Source of the DNA: Pseudoips prasinana
Lineage: Eukaryota; Arthropoda; Insecta; Lepidoptera; Nolidae
Assembly (NCBI GenBank): GCA_951640165.1
Contig: OX621242.1
Location: 14,935,501 to 14,999,500, forward strand
Direction of reading: 5' to 3'
Length of the DNA stretch: 64,000 nucleotides
Within the stretch, counting starts at the first letter, position 1; every line of letters starts with the position of its first letter. Position numbers and translations under genes: made by a program. The notes beneath the pieces are model-generated. The model was not told the origin of the DNA. It did no database searches and worked only from the letters and a program-made list of their open reading frames with translations. This document shows positions 32,130 to 42,392 of this stretch, one piece after another.

Positions 32130-32845
32130 ACAGTTTACGTGAAGGGATTCTTAAGCTAAAACATATAATTAAACTCAAACTCAAGAATTCATAATTACCT
32201 TTTGTTTTATTTTTTTTTATTTTTTTAATCAAAATACACAAATATTCTTAAATCTATCTTAATATTACAGTGTAATATAAACCAGTATTGGTTTTTCCCT
32301 ACACTGGAATGTACCGTCGTACTCCCATTACACATTTAGAATAAAAATACAAATTACAGGTAGTTTATAAACAAAAAAATTCGTTTACCGCATCTCGATT
32401 CTGTACCAGCAGCGACGCACCTGTAGACTACCGTGAGGCACGAATAGCATAGTAAACACACGGGTGCATGTTGCGACGAGTATTTTAATTACTTTTCGTT
32501 GATTAATTTTCTTTTTTTTTTTGTTTTATTTATATAGGCGTATTTAAACAATTCGTATAGTAGAGTTTGAAAAATAACTCATCTTAGTTTTGTTGTGTGG
32601 TCAGTTAAAGGTGATGTACAAGTATTTTTTTATAGAGAACAGTTTACTTGAAGTGATTCTAAAGCTAAAACATATAATGAAATTATTATATAATAATTTA
32701 CGTAAAAGGATTCTAAAGCTAAAACATATAATGAATTTATTTTATATTATATAATAACCTACCACCTTTAACTGACCAGACACCAAAACTAAGATGAGTT
32801 ATTTTTCAAACAATAGGTAATAATGAATTCTTGAGTTTGGCATAA
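32130..32845. mobile_element. nested inverted-repeat element
   Basis: An outer inverted pair (CAAACTCAAGAATTCATAATTACC at 32177-32200 against its near complement at 32816-32840) encloses a complete MITE at 32565-32811. The word GATTCTAAAGCTAAAACATA occurs near 32650 and 32707, and a variant near 32145. Best explained as one element inserted in, or grown from, another. No coding frame. Confidence 0.5.
32565..32811. mobile_element. MITE with about 49-bp terminal inverted repeats
   Basis: The left end GTTTGAAAAATAACTCATCT and following TGGTCAGTTAAAGGTG are matched in reverse at the right end (CACCTTTAACTGACCA ... AGATGAGTTATTTTTCAAAC) with only a few mismatches. The interior has two tandem GATTCTAAAGCTAAAACATA units. 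Confidence 0.75.
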
Positions 32846-33097
32846 TTCCAGTCAGTTACGCTATGAATAATGTTTTGTTAGAATCAATCTCCTTCATCTA
32901 TTTTCAGCTGCTTTACTTGAAAGACTAATTCCGTTAACGAAAGATTAAAGGCCATTTACCTTCTTATTTATCACATAGGGATGCAATATTATGGTTTACC
33001 TAAAAAAATTGCACATTTACAAATTGTTTAAGTTTGCAGTAGGTACGTATTAATCATTTAAATGGGTCCACCTCGTTAAAAATTAATATAATAATAA

Positions 33098-33352
33098 TAT
33101 ACTGGGACATTATTTACACAAGGACATCTGATCCCAAACTGAGCAGAGCTTGTACTATGGAAACCAGATAACTGATATAAGTACTACATATACTTCTTTT
33201 CTTTTGCAAATACATACATATATAGAAAATTACACCCAGACCAGGACAAACAGACATATTCATGCACATAAATATCTGCCATGGGTGGGAATCCAACCCA
33301 CGACCTCTGGCGTGAAAACCAAGCAGTTTACCAACCACGACAACAGGCCCGT
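33098..33352 (-). repeat. tRNA-derived SINE, family C
   Basis: Minus orientation. Same blocks as 27193-27434 (GTTGTCGTGGTTGGTAAACT, ATGAATATGTCTGTTTGTCC, TTAGTTTGGGAT-type end) next to (ATA)n. Confidence 0.85.
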
Positions 33353-33482
33353 CAAACACCAAATAATGAAACCGGTAGATACATATTCGTCTCAACAGCA
33401 CTCATAATACTAGTTTTAAATTATTAATATATCAATTCTGTGGTTTCTAGCCTTGAAAGAATAACAGGGCCCCACGTAAAAG

Positions 33483-33531
33483 GTCCCTAAGTCACCTTTT
33501 ACGTGGGCGTCGTAAAAGGTGACTTAGGGAC
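33483..33531. repeat. 21-bp perfect hairpin
   Basis: GTCCCTAAGTCACCTTTTACG, seven-base spacer, then its exact complement. A further CGTAAAAGG copy lies just left (33475), giving alternating orientations of the same word. The GC-richer DNA to the right (33540-33675) looks like a LINE or SINE tail. Confidence 0.7.
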
Positions 33532-33675
33532 ACATTAGGTGGTCGGGCAGCAGTGCCACGTAATGTATTAGCTACCATCTAACTGCAGTCGCCAACTCGC
33601 ATGCCAAGCGCGTTGACTACGGCAACGTTAAAGAAACTTTCGGGGGAGGCTGGATATAGCAGCAGAGGACGATAT

Positions 33676-33855
33676 CAGGGGCTCTACCAGCTAAGTCGTT
33701 GTAAGTAAGTCCCAGTAATGGCGTTCAAATAAATAAAGGTTAAAAAATGACTTAATCAATCGTTAAATCGGATTCGACGACGACCAATTCCGGATCATTT
33801 ATGACGTCACATGCGGTCATGGAATCCGATTTAACGATTGATTAAGTCATCTTTT
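33676..33855. mobile_element. GACGTCAC-core MITE, truncated copy
   Basis: Matches 46093-46338: GGGGCTCTACC end, AATGGCGTTCAAATAAATAA, AATGACTTAATCAATCGTTA, the centre ATTTATGACGTCACATG, and the inverted TAACGATTGATTAAGTCAT. The right outer arm is missing and (GATGAT) begins instead. Confidence 0.8.
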
Positions 33856-34249
33856 GATGATGATGAAATTCGATAGATTATATTCTGAGCAATATCGAAG
33901 AATATTTTTGTATGTATCCTATGTTTCATGCATTAACTTAAACGCCTCCAAATAGTAGTAGGGCTGTAATAACCTATGATTTTACGGGAGCACAGGTATT
34001 GGTAAGGTGCAAGAGATCAGGACTTGCACTTCAAAAGCGATTAGATCAGTTTAATTCGGTATCTATCAGCAATCTCAATCTTACTTAGTACCTCTAAAAT
34101 ATCACTTTGGGTAACTACTTAGTTGCTCGTGACTTCAGCCCTTTTTCACTAAAATGGAGCTTTGTCACGCCTTCCGCTTACCTGACTAAATTCTTACAGA
34201 TTGAGTGACCTCTTTAGCTCTTCGGAATTACATCAGAAGCTTTTTGGGA

Positions 34250-34420
34250 GATCCTTGTGTGTATAAACATCTCTGTTTGTCCTGAATTTGGGTGTAATTA
34301 TCTTTATAAGTATGTTTTTACAAAAATAAAAAGTAGTATCGGTATCGGTTATCTGGTTTCCATAGTACAAGCTCTGCTTAGTTTGGGATCAGATGGCCGT
34401 GTGTGAATCCCAGATTATTA
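34250..34420 (+). repeat. SINE family C, 3' part
   Basis: Contains CTGTTTGTCCTGAATTTGGG and GTACAAGCTCTGCTTAGTTT without the tRNA-like head. Confidence 0.65.
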
Positions 34421-34661
34421 ATATTCCAAATCATTTATGTAATTTCTCATTTTTTACACATTTATCTATAATTATAAAATTGACATAAAAAGCAAACAAA
34501 AATATATAAAGAAATATGTAAAAAAATAGAGTTATAATTATTATTGTTTAGACTATTGAACTTTATCTAATTTGTGTGGTGGCCACCGCCTGAGTGTCTC
34601 ATCAACAACTTCTGCAACACGGAAGAACCACCTTCATTTAAACCGTTCATTAAAAGTTCTT

Positions 34662-35238
34662 AAAAACCGGCCAAGTGCGAGTCGGACTCGCACATGAAGG
34701 GTTCCGTAGCTATAGTATTTCAGTTGATTAAATGAAAGCAAATTGCGGTTTATGACGTATTAAAAAAAAACTACTTGCTAGATCTCGTTCAAACCAATTT
34801 TCGTTGTTAGTTTCTATGGTAATGTACATCATATTTTTTTTTAGTTTTATCTTTTTCTTATTTTAGAAGTTAGAGGACACTCATTTTACTACTTTGGAAG
34901 TGTCTCTCGCGCAAACTATTCAGTTTAGAAAAAAATTATATTAGGAACCTCAATATAATTTTTGAAGACCTATCCATAGCACCCCACATGTATGGATACG
35001 ATGAAAAAAAAATTGAGTTTCAGTTCTATGTATGGCGACCCCCCAAAATAATTGTTCTTTTTCTATTTTTGTGTAAAAATCTTAATGCGGTTCACAGAAT
35101 ACATCTACTTACCAAGTTTCAGTAGTACAGCTCTTATAGTTTTGGAAAAAAGTGGCTGTGACATACGGACGGACAGACAGACATGACGAATCTATAAGGG
35201 TTCCGTTTTTGGCCATTTGGCTACGGAACCCTAAAAAT
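34662..35238 (+). mobile_element. interspersed GGTTCCGTAG-type element, copy 2
   Basis: Fullest copy: starts AAAAACCGGCCAAGTGCGAG, then AAGGGTTCCGTAGC, and ends TGGCTACGGAACCCTAAAAA. Near-terminal GGTTCCGTAG and CTACGGAACC are inverted. Noncoding. Confidence 0.8.
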
Positions 35239-35454
35239 GGTATTTCAAGAGACATGATTATTATGACATAATCTACTGGAATAGGTATATCTGAAAATAC
35301 AACAGCCCCATGATGATGATGATGTGTCCCGGCCGATTTCGCCCACGACGACCGCTTCTTCTCCTACTGAAGCCGACGGTCGTGTGCTCGCATGAGACTT
35401 ATGTAGCCAATTTTTAAACGGTTTTATTTAGCTTACCCCGTTTGTTTTATTTTT

Positions 35455-36115
35455 TATTCTTGGGTCAAATTTAGTAACTGAAATTTGAACCCCTTTCTGT
35501 TGACCGATTGATCTGAAATTTGGTACACACTTCTAGTTCCGGTGACAATACAATTAAAAAAATTCTGTTTCATTGTAAATCCAATATGGCCGCCGCTACA
35601 AAATGGCAGATAACCTAGGTTTTATCAATCCCAACAATATGGGTATCAAATGAAAGGGCTCAACAAGTAGAATACAATGTACAATACAATATTGAAATCC
35701 AAGATGGCCGCCTCTCCAAAATGGCAGATGACCTAGGTTTTAATGGCGGATAACCTAGGTTTTATCAATCCCAATAATACGGGTATCAAATGAAAGGGCT
35801 CAACAAGTAGAATACAATGTACTATACAAAATTGAAATCCAAGATGGCCGCCTTTACAAAATGGCGGATAACCTAGGTTTTAACAATGCCATCAATATGG
35901 GTATCAAATGAAAGGGCTCAATAAGTAGAATACAATTTACTATGCAAAATTGAAATTTATCATGGCCGCCGCTACCAAATGGCTGATAACCTATTTTTTT
36001 TTATCAATCCGATCAATATGGGTATCAAATAAAAGGGCTTGACAAGTAGAATACAGTGCACTATACAACCTCATAATTTTAAGATGGATGCTGCCACAAA
36101 ATGGTGTATTATAAT
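35455..36115. repeat. tandem array of about 125-bp units
   Basis: Four to five units, each with GGTATCAAATGAAAGGGCTC, a variant of CAAGATGGCCGCC, and ATGGCGGATAACCTAGGTTT. One unit carries an extra short duplication (AATGGCGGATAACCTAGGT at about 35742). Preceded by GACCGATTGATCTGAAATTT. Likely part of a larger transposon. No frame runs through it. Confidence 0.85.
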
Positions 36116-36352
36116 AGGATTGTCAAATTTATAAATTGAAACTGAAATGTAGGTATCTGATTTATCCAGCGTGAATCCACCACCCAAGTCAAGATTTTGT
36201 ATCGTGTTGAGGACTGTGTGGCGTTAGGGTGGCTTTAAATGATACGTCGTTAGCGGTACACCACCCAAGTTAAGGTCTAACGGGCAAGAAACCTTGCAAT
36301 AATGAGGCACTAAATGAATTAAACAGAATGCGAAATAAAAACTAAAAACTAG

Positions 36353-37115
36353 AAAATAAAAATTGGTAAAAATACTTTTTAAGTTAAACGGTTTTATGTT
36401 AAACATACACATACATTGTAATGTTTAAGATATGTACTAAAAGCTAAAAAATAATAAAATAGATACAGTCGTGGGCATTATAAACATATGCATAGACTAG
36501 ACTAAAATAAAACCGTGGGGCACGTCAATTGTTTACAATCGTTGAAAATGTTTGTTTTGTAGTGTCACGCGATAATAAGACACTTGTTCAACCGACAACG
36601 ATTGACGAGTGGCAAGTAGGGCTAGAATGTGGAAACAAGCTAACGAGCTCGACTATAAGCGAGTTTTAGGGTTTCATAGTGTTAAGCGAGTGTTTACTTT
36701 AATCATAAGTTTTGTCGATTAAAGACAAACTACGAGTAGTGAAGCGAGTCCTCGCCAGCCAGCAGTGTGAACGTTCAACGATAAACTATTTGAAACATCT
36801 CTTTTGTTTACATGGAATGTATAACTATCGGACTTTCAATGAGGAAGAAGATAGTAAGTAATTTTCTCACCGTCGGTGGGGCAACTGCCTAACGACGAAT
36901 TAAACGATTCTTCCATCGAACATTTTAATCGATAATTGTAGACAATTGTCGTGCCCCACGGTTTTATTTTAGTCTAGTCTATGCATATGTTTATAATGCC
37001 CACGACTGTATCTATTTTATTATTTTTTAGCTTTTAGTACATATCTTAAACATTACAACGTATGTTTAACATAAAACCGTTTAACTTAAAAAGTTGTTTT
37101 ACCAATTTTTATTTT
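36353..37115. mobile_element. long-inverted-arm element 2 (about 185-bp arms)
   Basis: Arms about 36353-36541 and 36929-37115 are inverted copies (outer AAAATAAAAATTGGTAAAA, inner CTAGACTAAAATAAAACCGT then GGGGCACG) with a few mismatches and indels. The unpaired 390-bp centre has no frame. It has the form of a non-autonomous DNA transposon. Confidence 0.85.
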
Positions 37116-37694
37116 AGAAATAATCCTCGCACATTGCAGGCATGTGATAACTGTTACACCACACCATTGTAATAATTGTAACTGATCACCGCAAGTGGTC
37201 TGACTTTCAATTCATCGCGCTTCATTCGCGAAGTAGTCAACTTTGTCTTGGACCAAAGTTCGCCATTCTGTCCGCTTGGCTGCCCGCTGTCCCCATTGCG
37301 AAGACTCTACGCCACAGTTCCTCATGTAGCGCTTAAGCACATCTTAATACCTGAGTTGTCCGCCAAACTTTCGCTTGCCCTCCTCAAGTTTCGAGTAGAA
37401 AATGCGCTTAGCCACTCGCTGCTCTGCCAAATAATCCACAGGATGGATAAAGTTAGTGATGCTGTGTCAGTGATTTAACTGTATTAGACTTTATTAAAAT
37501 AGATATGGCTGCTTTACTAGAAAAAAATAGATACCTATTGATCTAATTATCTGATCTGAATGCTTTGTTTTATCTTATTTGATACCCTTATAATTAACTA
37601 CTATTAAATTAATTACGTTTAAAGTTTATGACAGAATTTATGACCCTGATTAGGTATAACAAACGAATATTCCTACATTTAAAAATATAAATAA
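37116..37694. other. no assigned gene
   Basis: 37185-37450 is GC-richer with a 76-codon plus-strand frame. Neither strand gives a motif I can name. It may be a LINE or DNA-transposon remnant. Confidence 0.3.
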
Positions 37695-38324
37695 GCGGCC
37701 AAGTGCTAGTCAGACTCGCCCATGAAGGGTTCCGTAGCAGCAAGTATAGCAGCAAATATAAAAGTAATAATATAAAAGTTCTTGTAGTAATTGATTGAAT
37801 GAAAGGGAAATTGCGTTTTATGATACATACTGATACATACTAGCTGTGCCCCGCGGTTTTACCCGCGTTATTAGCGTACCCCGTAGTTGATAGCGTGATA
37901 ATATGTAGCCTATATGTTGACCCGACCTCTTAATAATATTCATACAAAATTTGAAGTAAATCCATGCAGTACTTTTCCAGTTCATCCCGGACATACATAC
38001 AGACAAACAGACACAGAGATAAAAATTCTAATAACTATATTTTTGGCTTCGATGTCGATTGTAGATCACACCCCAAGTATCCGTTTAAAAAAATATTCAA
38101 TGTACAGTTTTGACTTTCCTCTATTAGGAATAGGTACTAGTACTATTAGGAACCTCAATATCATTTTTTAAGACCAGAAAATTATTGTTGAGTTTCAGTT
38201 CTGAGTATGGGGAACTCCCAAAATTTAGGGTCTTTCCCATTTTTGTGTCAAAATCTTAATGCCGTTCATGGCACACATGACGAATCTATAAGGGTTCCGT
38301 TTTTTTTTACGTAACCCTAAAAAT
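37695..38324 (+). mobile_element. interspersed GGTTCCGTAG-type element, copy 3, split by a Helitron
   Basis: Left part (GCGGCCAAGTGCTAGTCAGA to about 37839) and right part (about 38150-38324, ending CGTAACCCTAAAAATAG) belong to the same element as 34662-35238. A Helitron occupies the middle. Confidence 0.75.
37840..38124 (-). mobile_element. short Helitron, second type, minus orientation
   Basis: Its 3' end is CTAG at 37840-37843 (plus strand CTAGCTGTGCCCCGCGG). The interior TTCATACAAAATTTGAAGTA and GACATACATACAGACAAACA match 53612-53925 and 51366-51689. The 5' end is truncated near 38124. Confidence 0.8.
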
Positions 38325-38699
38325 AGGATTTGCAACCGGCAGCAGGAACAGGGATCATTCAATCAACAGGCACTTCTGAAGCTACAAGGTCATGTCGCAG
38401 AGGAAGCTGTTGTTAAATAATCATGGCTACAAGGTTGCGTCTGTGCAAATATTCACCGTTTGCTCATCAAACAGGAGAAAAAAGAGAGGGATCACGAGGA
38501 CGATCCAAACGACGAACGACAAACATCTTTTGTACCAACTCTGATGACGAGAAACTACCGGAGGCATATTCATCATAACTTCATCCATAATTGCACAGAC
38601 AAAACCCTCAGTCGCAACAAAAAGCTATCCACATTGAAGCCAGGCGACACATACAGACAGTTCCACATCAGTGAAGAGCACGATAAAACGTTCCATGTG
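38325..38699. other. no assigned gene; coding-like fragment
   Basis: A short plus-strand frame at 38334-38417 reads NRQQEQGSFNQQALLKLQGH then VAEEAVVK and a stop, and another frame opens at 38460. The composition is protein-like, but the pieces are short, have no start or splice context I trust, and match no family I know. Confidence 0.25.
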
Positions 38700-38925
38700 T
38701 TGGGCCTATTGAAGAGGTTAGCATATGCTTGCTTTTCACGCCGGATGTCGTGAGTTCGATTCCCACCCAGGACAGATATTTGTGTGCATGAACATGTCTG
38801 TTTGTCCTGAATCTGGGTGTAATTTATCTATATAATTATGTATTTACCAAAGAGAAGTCGTACTAGTATATGTAGCATATTAGCTATGTTGTTTCCATAG
38901 TACAAGCTCTGCTTAGTTAGAACAA
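38700..38925 (+). repeat. tRNA-derived SINE, family C
   Basis: Contains TGCTTGCTTTTCACGCCGGA, GTTCGATTCCCACCC, GTCTGTTTGTCCTGAATCTG and AGCTCTGCTTAGTTAG. The 5' head is lost. Confidence 0.75.
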
Positions 38926-39483
38926 AGTTCCTAGTAAAAAAAAAAAACAAAAATGAAGTTTTATTCCAAGTATACACGGTTACATTTTGATCGTTTAAAT
39001 TTCGTGGAGGGGTGATAAGGTGCATGAAACTCTATCGATTTGTGGTGAACATCACAATGACTGGCCCAACTGATCGATCAGCTTTAAAATATTACTTAAA
39101 TTTTAATACTTATTTGCTACTATTTGATACCTTTGTTTAAATAATTGGTACCTAATGAACAACTGAGAAGATGAATTTAAAAATTGGCCAGTCATTCTGA
39201 TGTCTGAATGACTGTCCACATTTAGAATATCCACGTAAGGGCTCCAAAATTTCAATTCGCTTTTACAAAATTTAGTACCTATTTGATACCTAAACATATA
39301 TTTTTTCTAGATTTTTAGGGCAAAGATTAAAGATTTTCACTTTCTCTAGTTATTAGTTTCGTAACATATATGTACTTTTTGGATAAATAAACATTTATTT
39401 ATTTTTAACAGATTTTTTTACTATATTTAATAATACATTACTATGTTAAATAATACAGTTTTTTTTTTTTTTTAGTTTAATAC

Positions 39484-39765
39484 TTGGGGAGGATGTCACA
39501 CAGATCATCCTAGCCCCAAACTAAGCAAAGCTTGTACTATGGGTACCAGTGCTCCTGCCTACGAAGATGGTGTTCCTGGGTTCGAATCCCGGTAAGTGCA
39601 AATATTTGTGTGACGAGCACGAATATTTGTTTCTGAGTCATGGATGTTTTCTATGTATATAAGTATTTATCTATCTATATAAGTATGTATATCGCCACCT
39701 GGTACCGATAGTACAAGCTTTGCTTAGTTTGGGGCTAGGATGATCTGTGTGACATTGTCCCCAGG
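39484..39765. repeat. SINE family A in head-to-head form
   Basis: 39484-39549 is the 3' end of the SINE in minus orientation (ATGTCACACAGATCATCCTA). It is joined directly to a plus-strand copy lacking its first bases (GTGCTCCTGCCTACGAAG at 39549 to TGACATTGTCCCCAG at 39765). The outer 65 bp are therefore inverted repeats. Confidence 0.8.
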
Positions 39766-39935
39766 TATTATTATTAAATTGCGTAATCGCAGTCCACGTG
39801 GACTCATACTAATAAGCCAATCGACCGCGACACAATTATTAATTTTGTCGCGGGTTTGTAAATAAATCAGTGTTTTTAAGACGTCATACCGGTCATACGT
39901 AAATCATTGTTTCCGATCTGTGTTGCGCGATTCTA

Positions 39936-40284
39936 ATGACGTCCCGTAATGATCAGTACTCCAACCTGGAGTTTGTTGCCATGGTGCAATTTTACGCGAT
40001 TTCGGGTTACGATGTGCAAGCAGCTCGTTAGTGAACCACACCATTTGGAATCATTACGGCTGCGTGGTATACGCGACCCTCAAATTCCATCTGGTCATAC
40101 AATTGTGGCGGCTAAGCAGCGCTTGTTAGATCACAGACAATTCCGCACACCTTCGCACGCCCAGGGTCGCGGTCGCCAGCCAGTCTACACACCCCAACTG
40201 GATGAAGATATCGTAGAGTACTTCGAACGGGATCCCAGACGAAGTACGAATATGGCCGCAATGAGGTTGAACGTGAGTCAATAG
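39936..40284 (+). pseudogene. transposon-type helix-turn-helix domain, frameshifted
   Basis: From ATG 39936 the frame reads MTSRNDQYSNLEFVAMVQFY then AISGYDVQAAR and TAG. A second frame continues SLRLRGIRDPQIPSGHTIVA, QRLLDHRQFRTPSHAQGRGR, QPVYTPQLDEDIVEYFERDP and RRSTNMAAMRLNVSQ to TAG at 40282. The layout (EY.N.E...MV..YG, then P....I......LL..GQF..PSH..GR, then a second helix unit with DPRRST) is that of the HTH proteins that accompany mariner/Tc1-like elements in insects (DUF4817-like). A +1 frameshift near 40020-40030 separates the halves. No transposase core follows. Confidence 0.5.
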
Positions 40285-40440
40285 GTACTACATTTGGATG
40301 CTCATGCAAAGGAAGGACTATTGAACGAAGTTAAGTTTAGATGTGGTGTAGGCGTAAAGTGTTAGTGTTAAATCAGTGTAAGACAGAGGTGATTAATTAT
40401 TAGGTACGTAACAGAATCTTTGAATCGTTTAATTATTTAC

Positions 40441-41290
40441 TATTACAGTTTCTTATTTTTAAATCGTTGTATCTTATCTTTGATGGGGTGTACTTGCGTA
40501 CAGCACTTCGACCCTTCAGGATCTTTTGTACTATCCCCCACTGTTTTTATTCTATCCCTAAAGCCCTGAATGAAGTCTTCACATAATCCAGTACACTTCT
40601 TAGGGGTAGATCCTTGTTGTCTCCTGGTTCTGGATATGCCAGCCCCAGGATGGCCATTCTGTGTCTTGCCAATGCATCGCTTTTGCATATTATATGCAGC
40701 ATTGTTTCCTGTTCTTCCCTACAGGTCCTGCAGATTGGGCTATTCGACAGTCCCAATTTGTGTAGGTGATAGTTGGTGCCATAGTGGCCCGTGAATACTG
40801 CTACTATCAGTCGTAGCTGGTTTCTGCTGTACTTCCAAAGTTTTTTGGACCAACTTTTGTCTATTCCTTTTATGAGTTGCTTTGAGTGTTTTAATTCCTT
40901 GATTTTGGTCCACATTTGATTGTGTTTAGATGTGGATTCATTTTTAAGGATTGCTCCTATTACATTTGGAGGAATCCCTACGCACAGTTCTGGTCCACAG
41001 AACTGACTTTCAGATCCCTTCCTAGCCAGTGCATCTGCTTTTTCGTTGCCTTCTATTCCTGTATGGCCTGGTACCCATACGAGTTTGACTTTGTTTTTAG
41101 TACCAAGTTTGTTCAGAGCCGTGATACAGTTCTGGATTAATGTTGATTCAATTTTATGTGACATCAGGGCTTTTAATGTAGCCTGGCTGTCACTGAGTAT
41201 GTAGATGGTCTGACCTTCAGTCGCCCTATCTATGATCGTCTGGGCGCATGTAATTATCGCGTATGTCTCTGCCTGAAACACTGTCGCGAA
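40441..41290 (-). pseudogene. LINE tail: RNase H domain and zinc-knuckle end, 5'-truncated
   Basis: A 244-codon open frame (41281-40547) with the RNase H catalytic series: FQAETYAI (Glu), YILSDSQATLKAL (Asp), and WVPGHTGIEGNEKADALARK (Asp). A C-terminal Cys/His segment follows (ICRTCREEQETMLHIICK). RNase H at the end of ORF2 is found in I-, LOA- and R1-related LINE clades. The frame extends a few codons upstream (FATVFQAE) before unrelated sequence, so the insertion is 5'-truncated with the RT missing. The domain itself has no stop. Frame changes near 40547 separate the last codons. Confidence 0.75.
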
Positions 41291-41654
41291 ATCGTAGTAA
41301 ATAACTATGACACATTTTTAAATACGTCATAAATGCTAGACTACTTCATTTAATCTAATTAGGTCCCAGAACTTAGCCACAAAGCATTTAAGACAGTCCT
41401 AAGCCTGTAAAAGTATGAAGAATATCAGCTGAGCGAGTCAATGACCTCGGTCATTCGAGCGGGGCGCGTAGGTACCTACTACGGTACCGTATACACGAGT
41501 AGTTAACTAAAACGTTACTATGATTTCACGCACTATGCCAGTATTACATTATCACTTTCTATTTTTTTTTAATTTTAGTGATATCATGTAAAATTTATCA
41601 CTCATGAATAGTACTTGGTAAGTTAAACCTCCTGTCCCCGAGGTTTAAACGATC
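41291..41654. other. no supportable gene
   Basis: Nothing recognised. A GC-richer 41440-41500 spot has no frame. Confidence 0.4.
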
Positions 41655-41657
41655 AAA

Positions 41658-41880
41658 AATTAACGGTGTATAGGCTACGGTGACCGCTTAACATCGTATA
41701 CTTGTTTGGTGTTGAGAGCGTCCATAGGCTACGATGACCGCTTCACATCGTGTACTTGTATAGTGTTGAGAGCGACCACAGGCAACGATGACTGCTTAGC
41801 ATGATGTGGTCCATATACTTGTTTGTTAGAAGCATCCATAGGGTACGGTGACTGTGCATCAGGTGGCCCATATACTACTT
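41658..41880. repeat. about 60-bp tandem array, four diverged units
   Basis: Each unit is a variant of CATAGGCTACGATGACCGCT followed by TCACATCGTGTACTTGT and GTGTTGAGAGCG. Later units contain insertions. Confidence 0.75.
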
Positions 41881-42392
41881 TTGTAATGAAAGCGTTTAAA
41901 GAAAACGCGTGCATCTACAGTAATATACGTATACAATACATAATCTTACTTTACGGATGTTTTTTGCCAGCTAGGGTACCCCCCGCAACGCCCCAAATGA
42001 ACTTCGTTCCAAAAACTCTTCGCTCCGCCACACTGCTCTGCGACCATCAGTGCCAAGTACTACAGGTTTACGCCAATTTTCTTTTGCCAGAGACAGCGGA
42101 GTTAATCCCTTATTTACAGCGTCTACGTCCGCATGCATACCCTGATGGCAGCAATGTGAAGAGGGCATTCCAAATATGAAGATTTTTATAAAAACAAGAC
42201 CTCCACACTTCCACGGATAAACAGCCTCATCACCGATGAACGAGAATGATTTTTATGAGGTATACAGTTATTATTATCAAGATGTTGCAGACGGACTAAT
42301 AAATCGGTCGAGACATTGCCATCTAGATACGCCTAATCTAGGAATCACGGAGATTTGTACTTGGGTTGGTAATGCCTATTATTGGATCCAAC
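41881..42392. other. no supportable gene
   Basis: A plus frame covers 41823-42179, but it overlaps the tandem array and shows no motif. The segment 42240-42390 has no recognised content. Confidence 0.35.

Noticed and set aside
38460..38753. 97-codon plus-strand frame
   Set aside because: Its last part reads through SINE C, and the rest has no motif or gene context.
40570..41140. Two plus-strand 74-codon frames
   Set aside because: Antisense shadows of the RNase H frame on the minus strand.
41823..42179. 118-codon plus-strand frame
   Set aside because: Begins inside a tandem repeat, with no recognisable domain and an equally open antisense frame.
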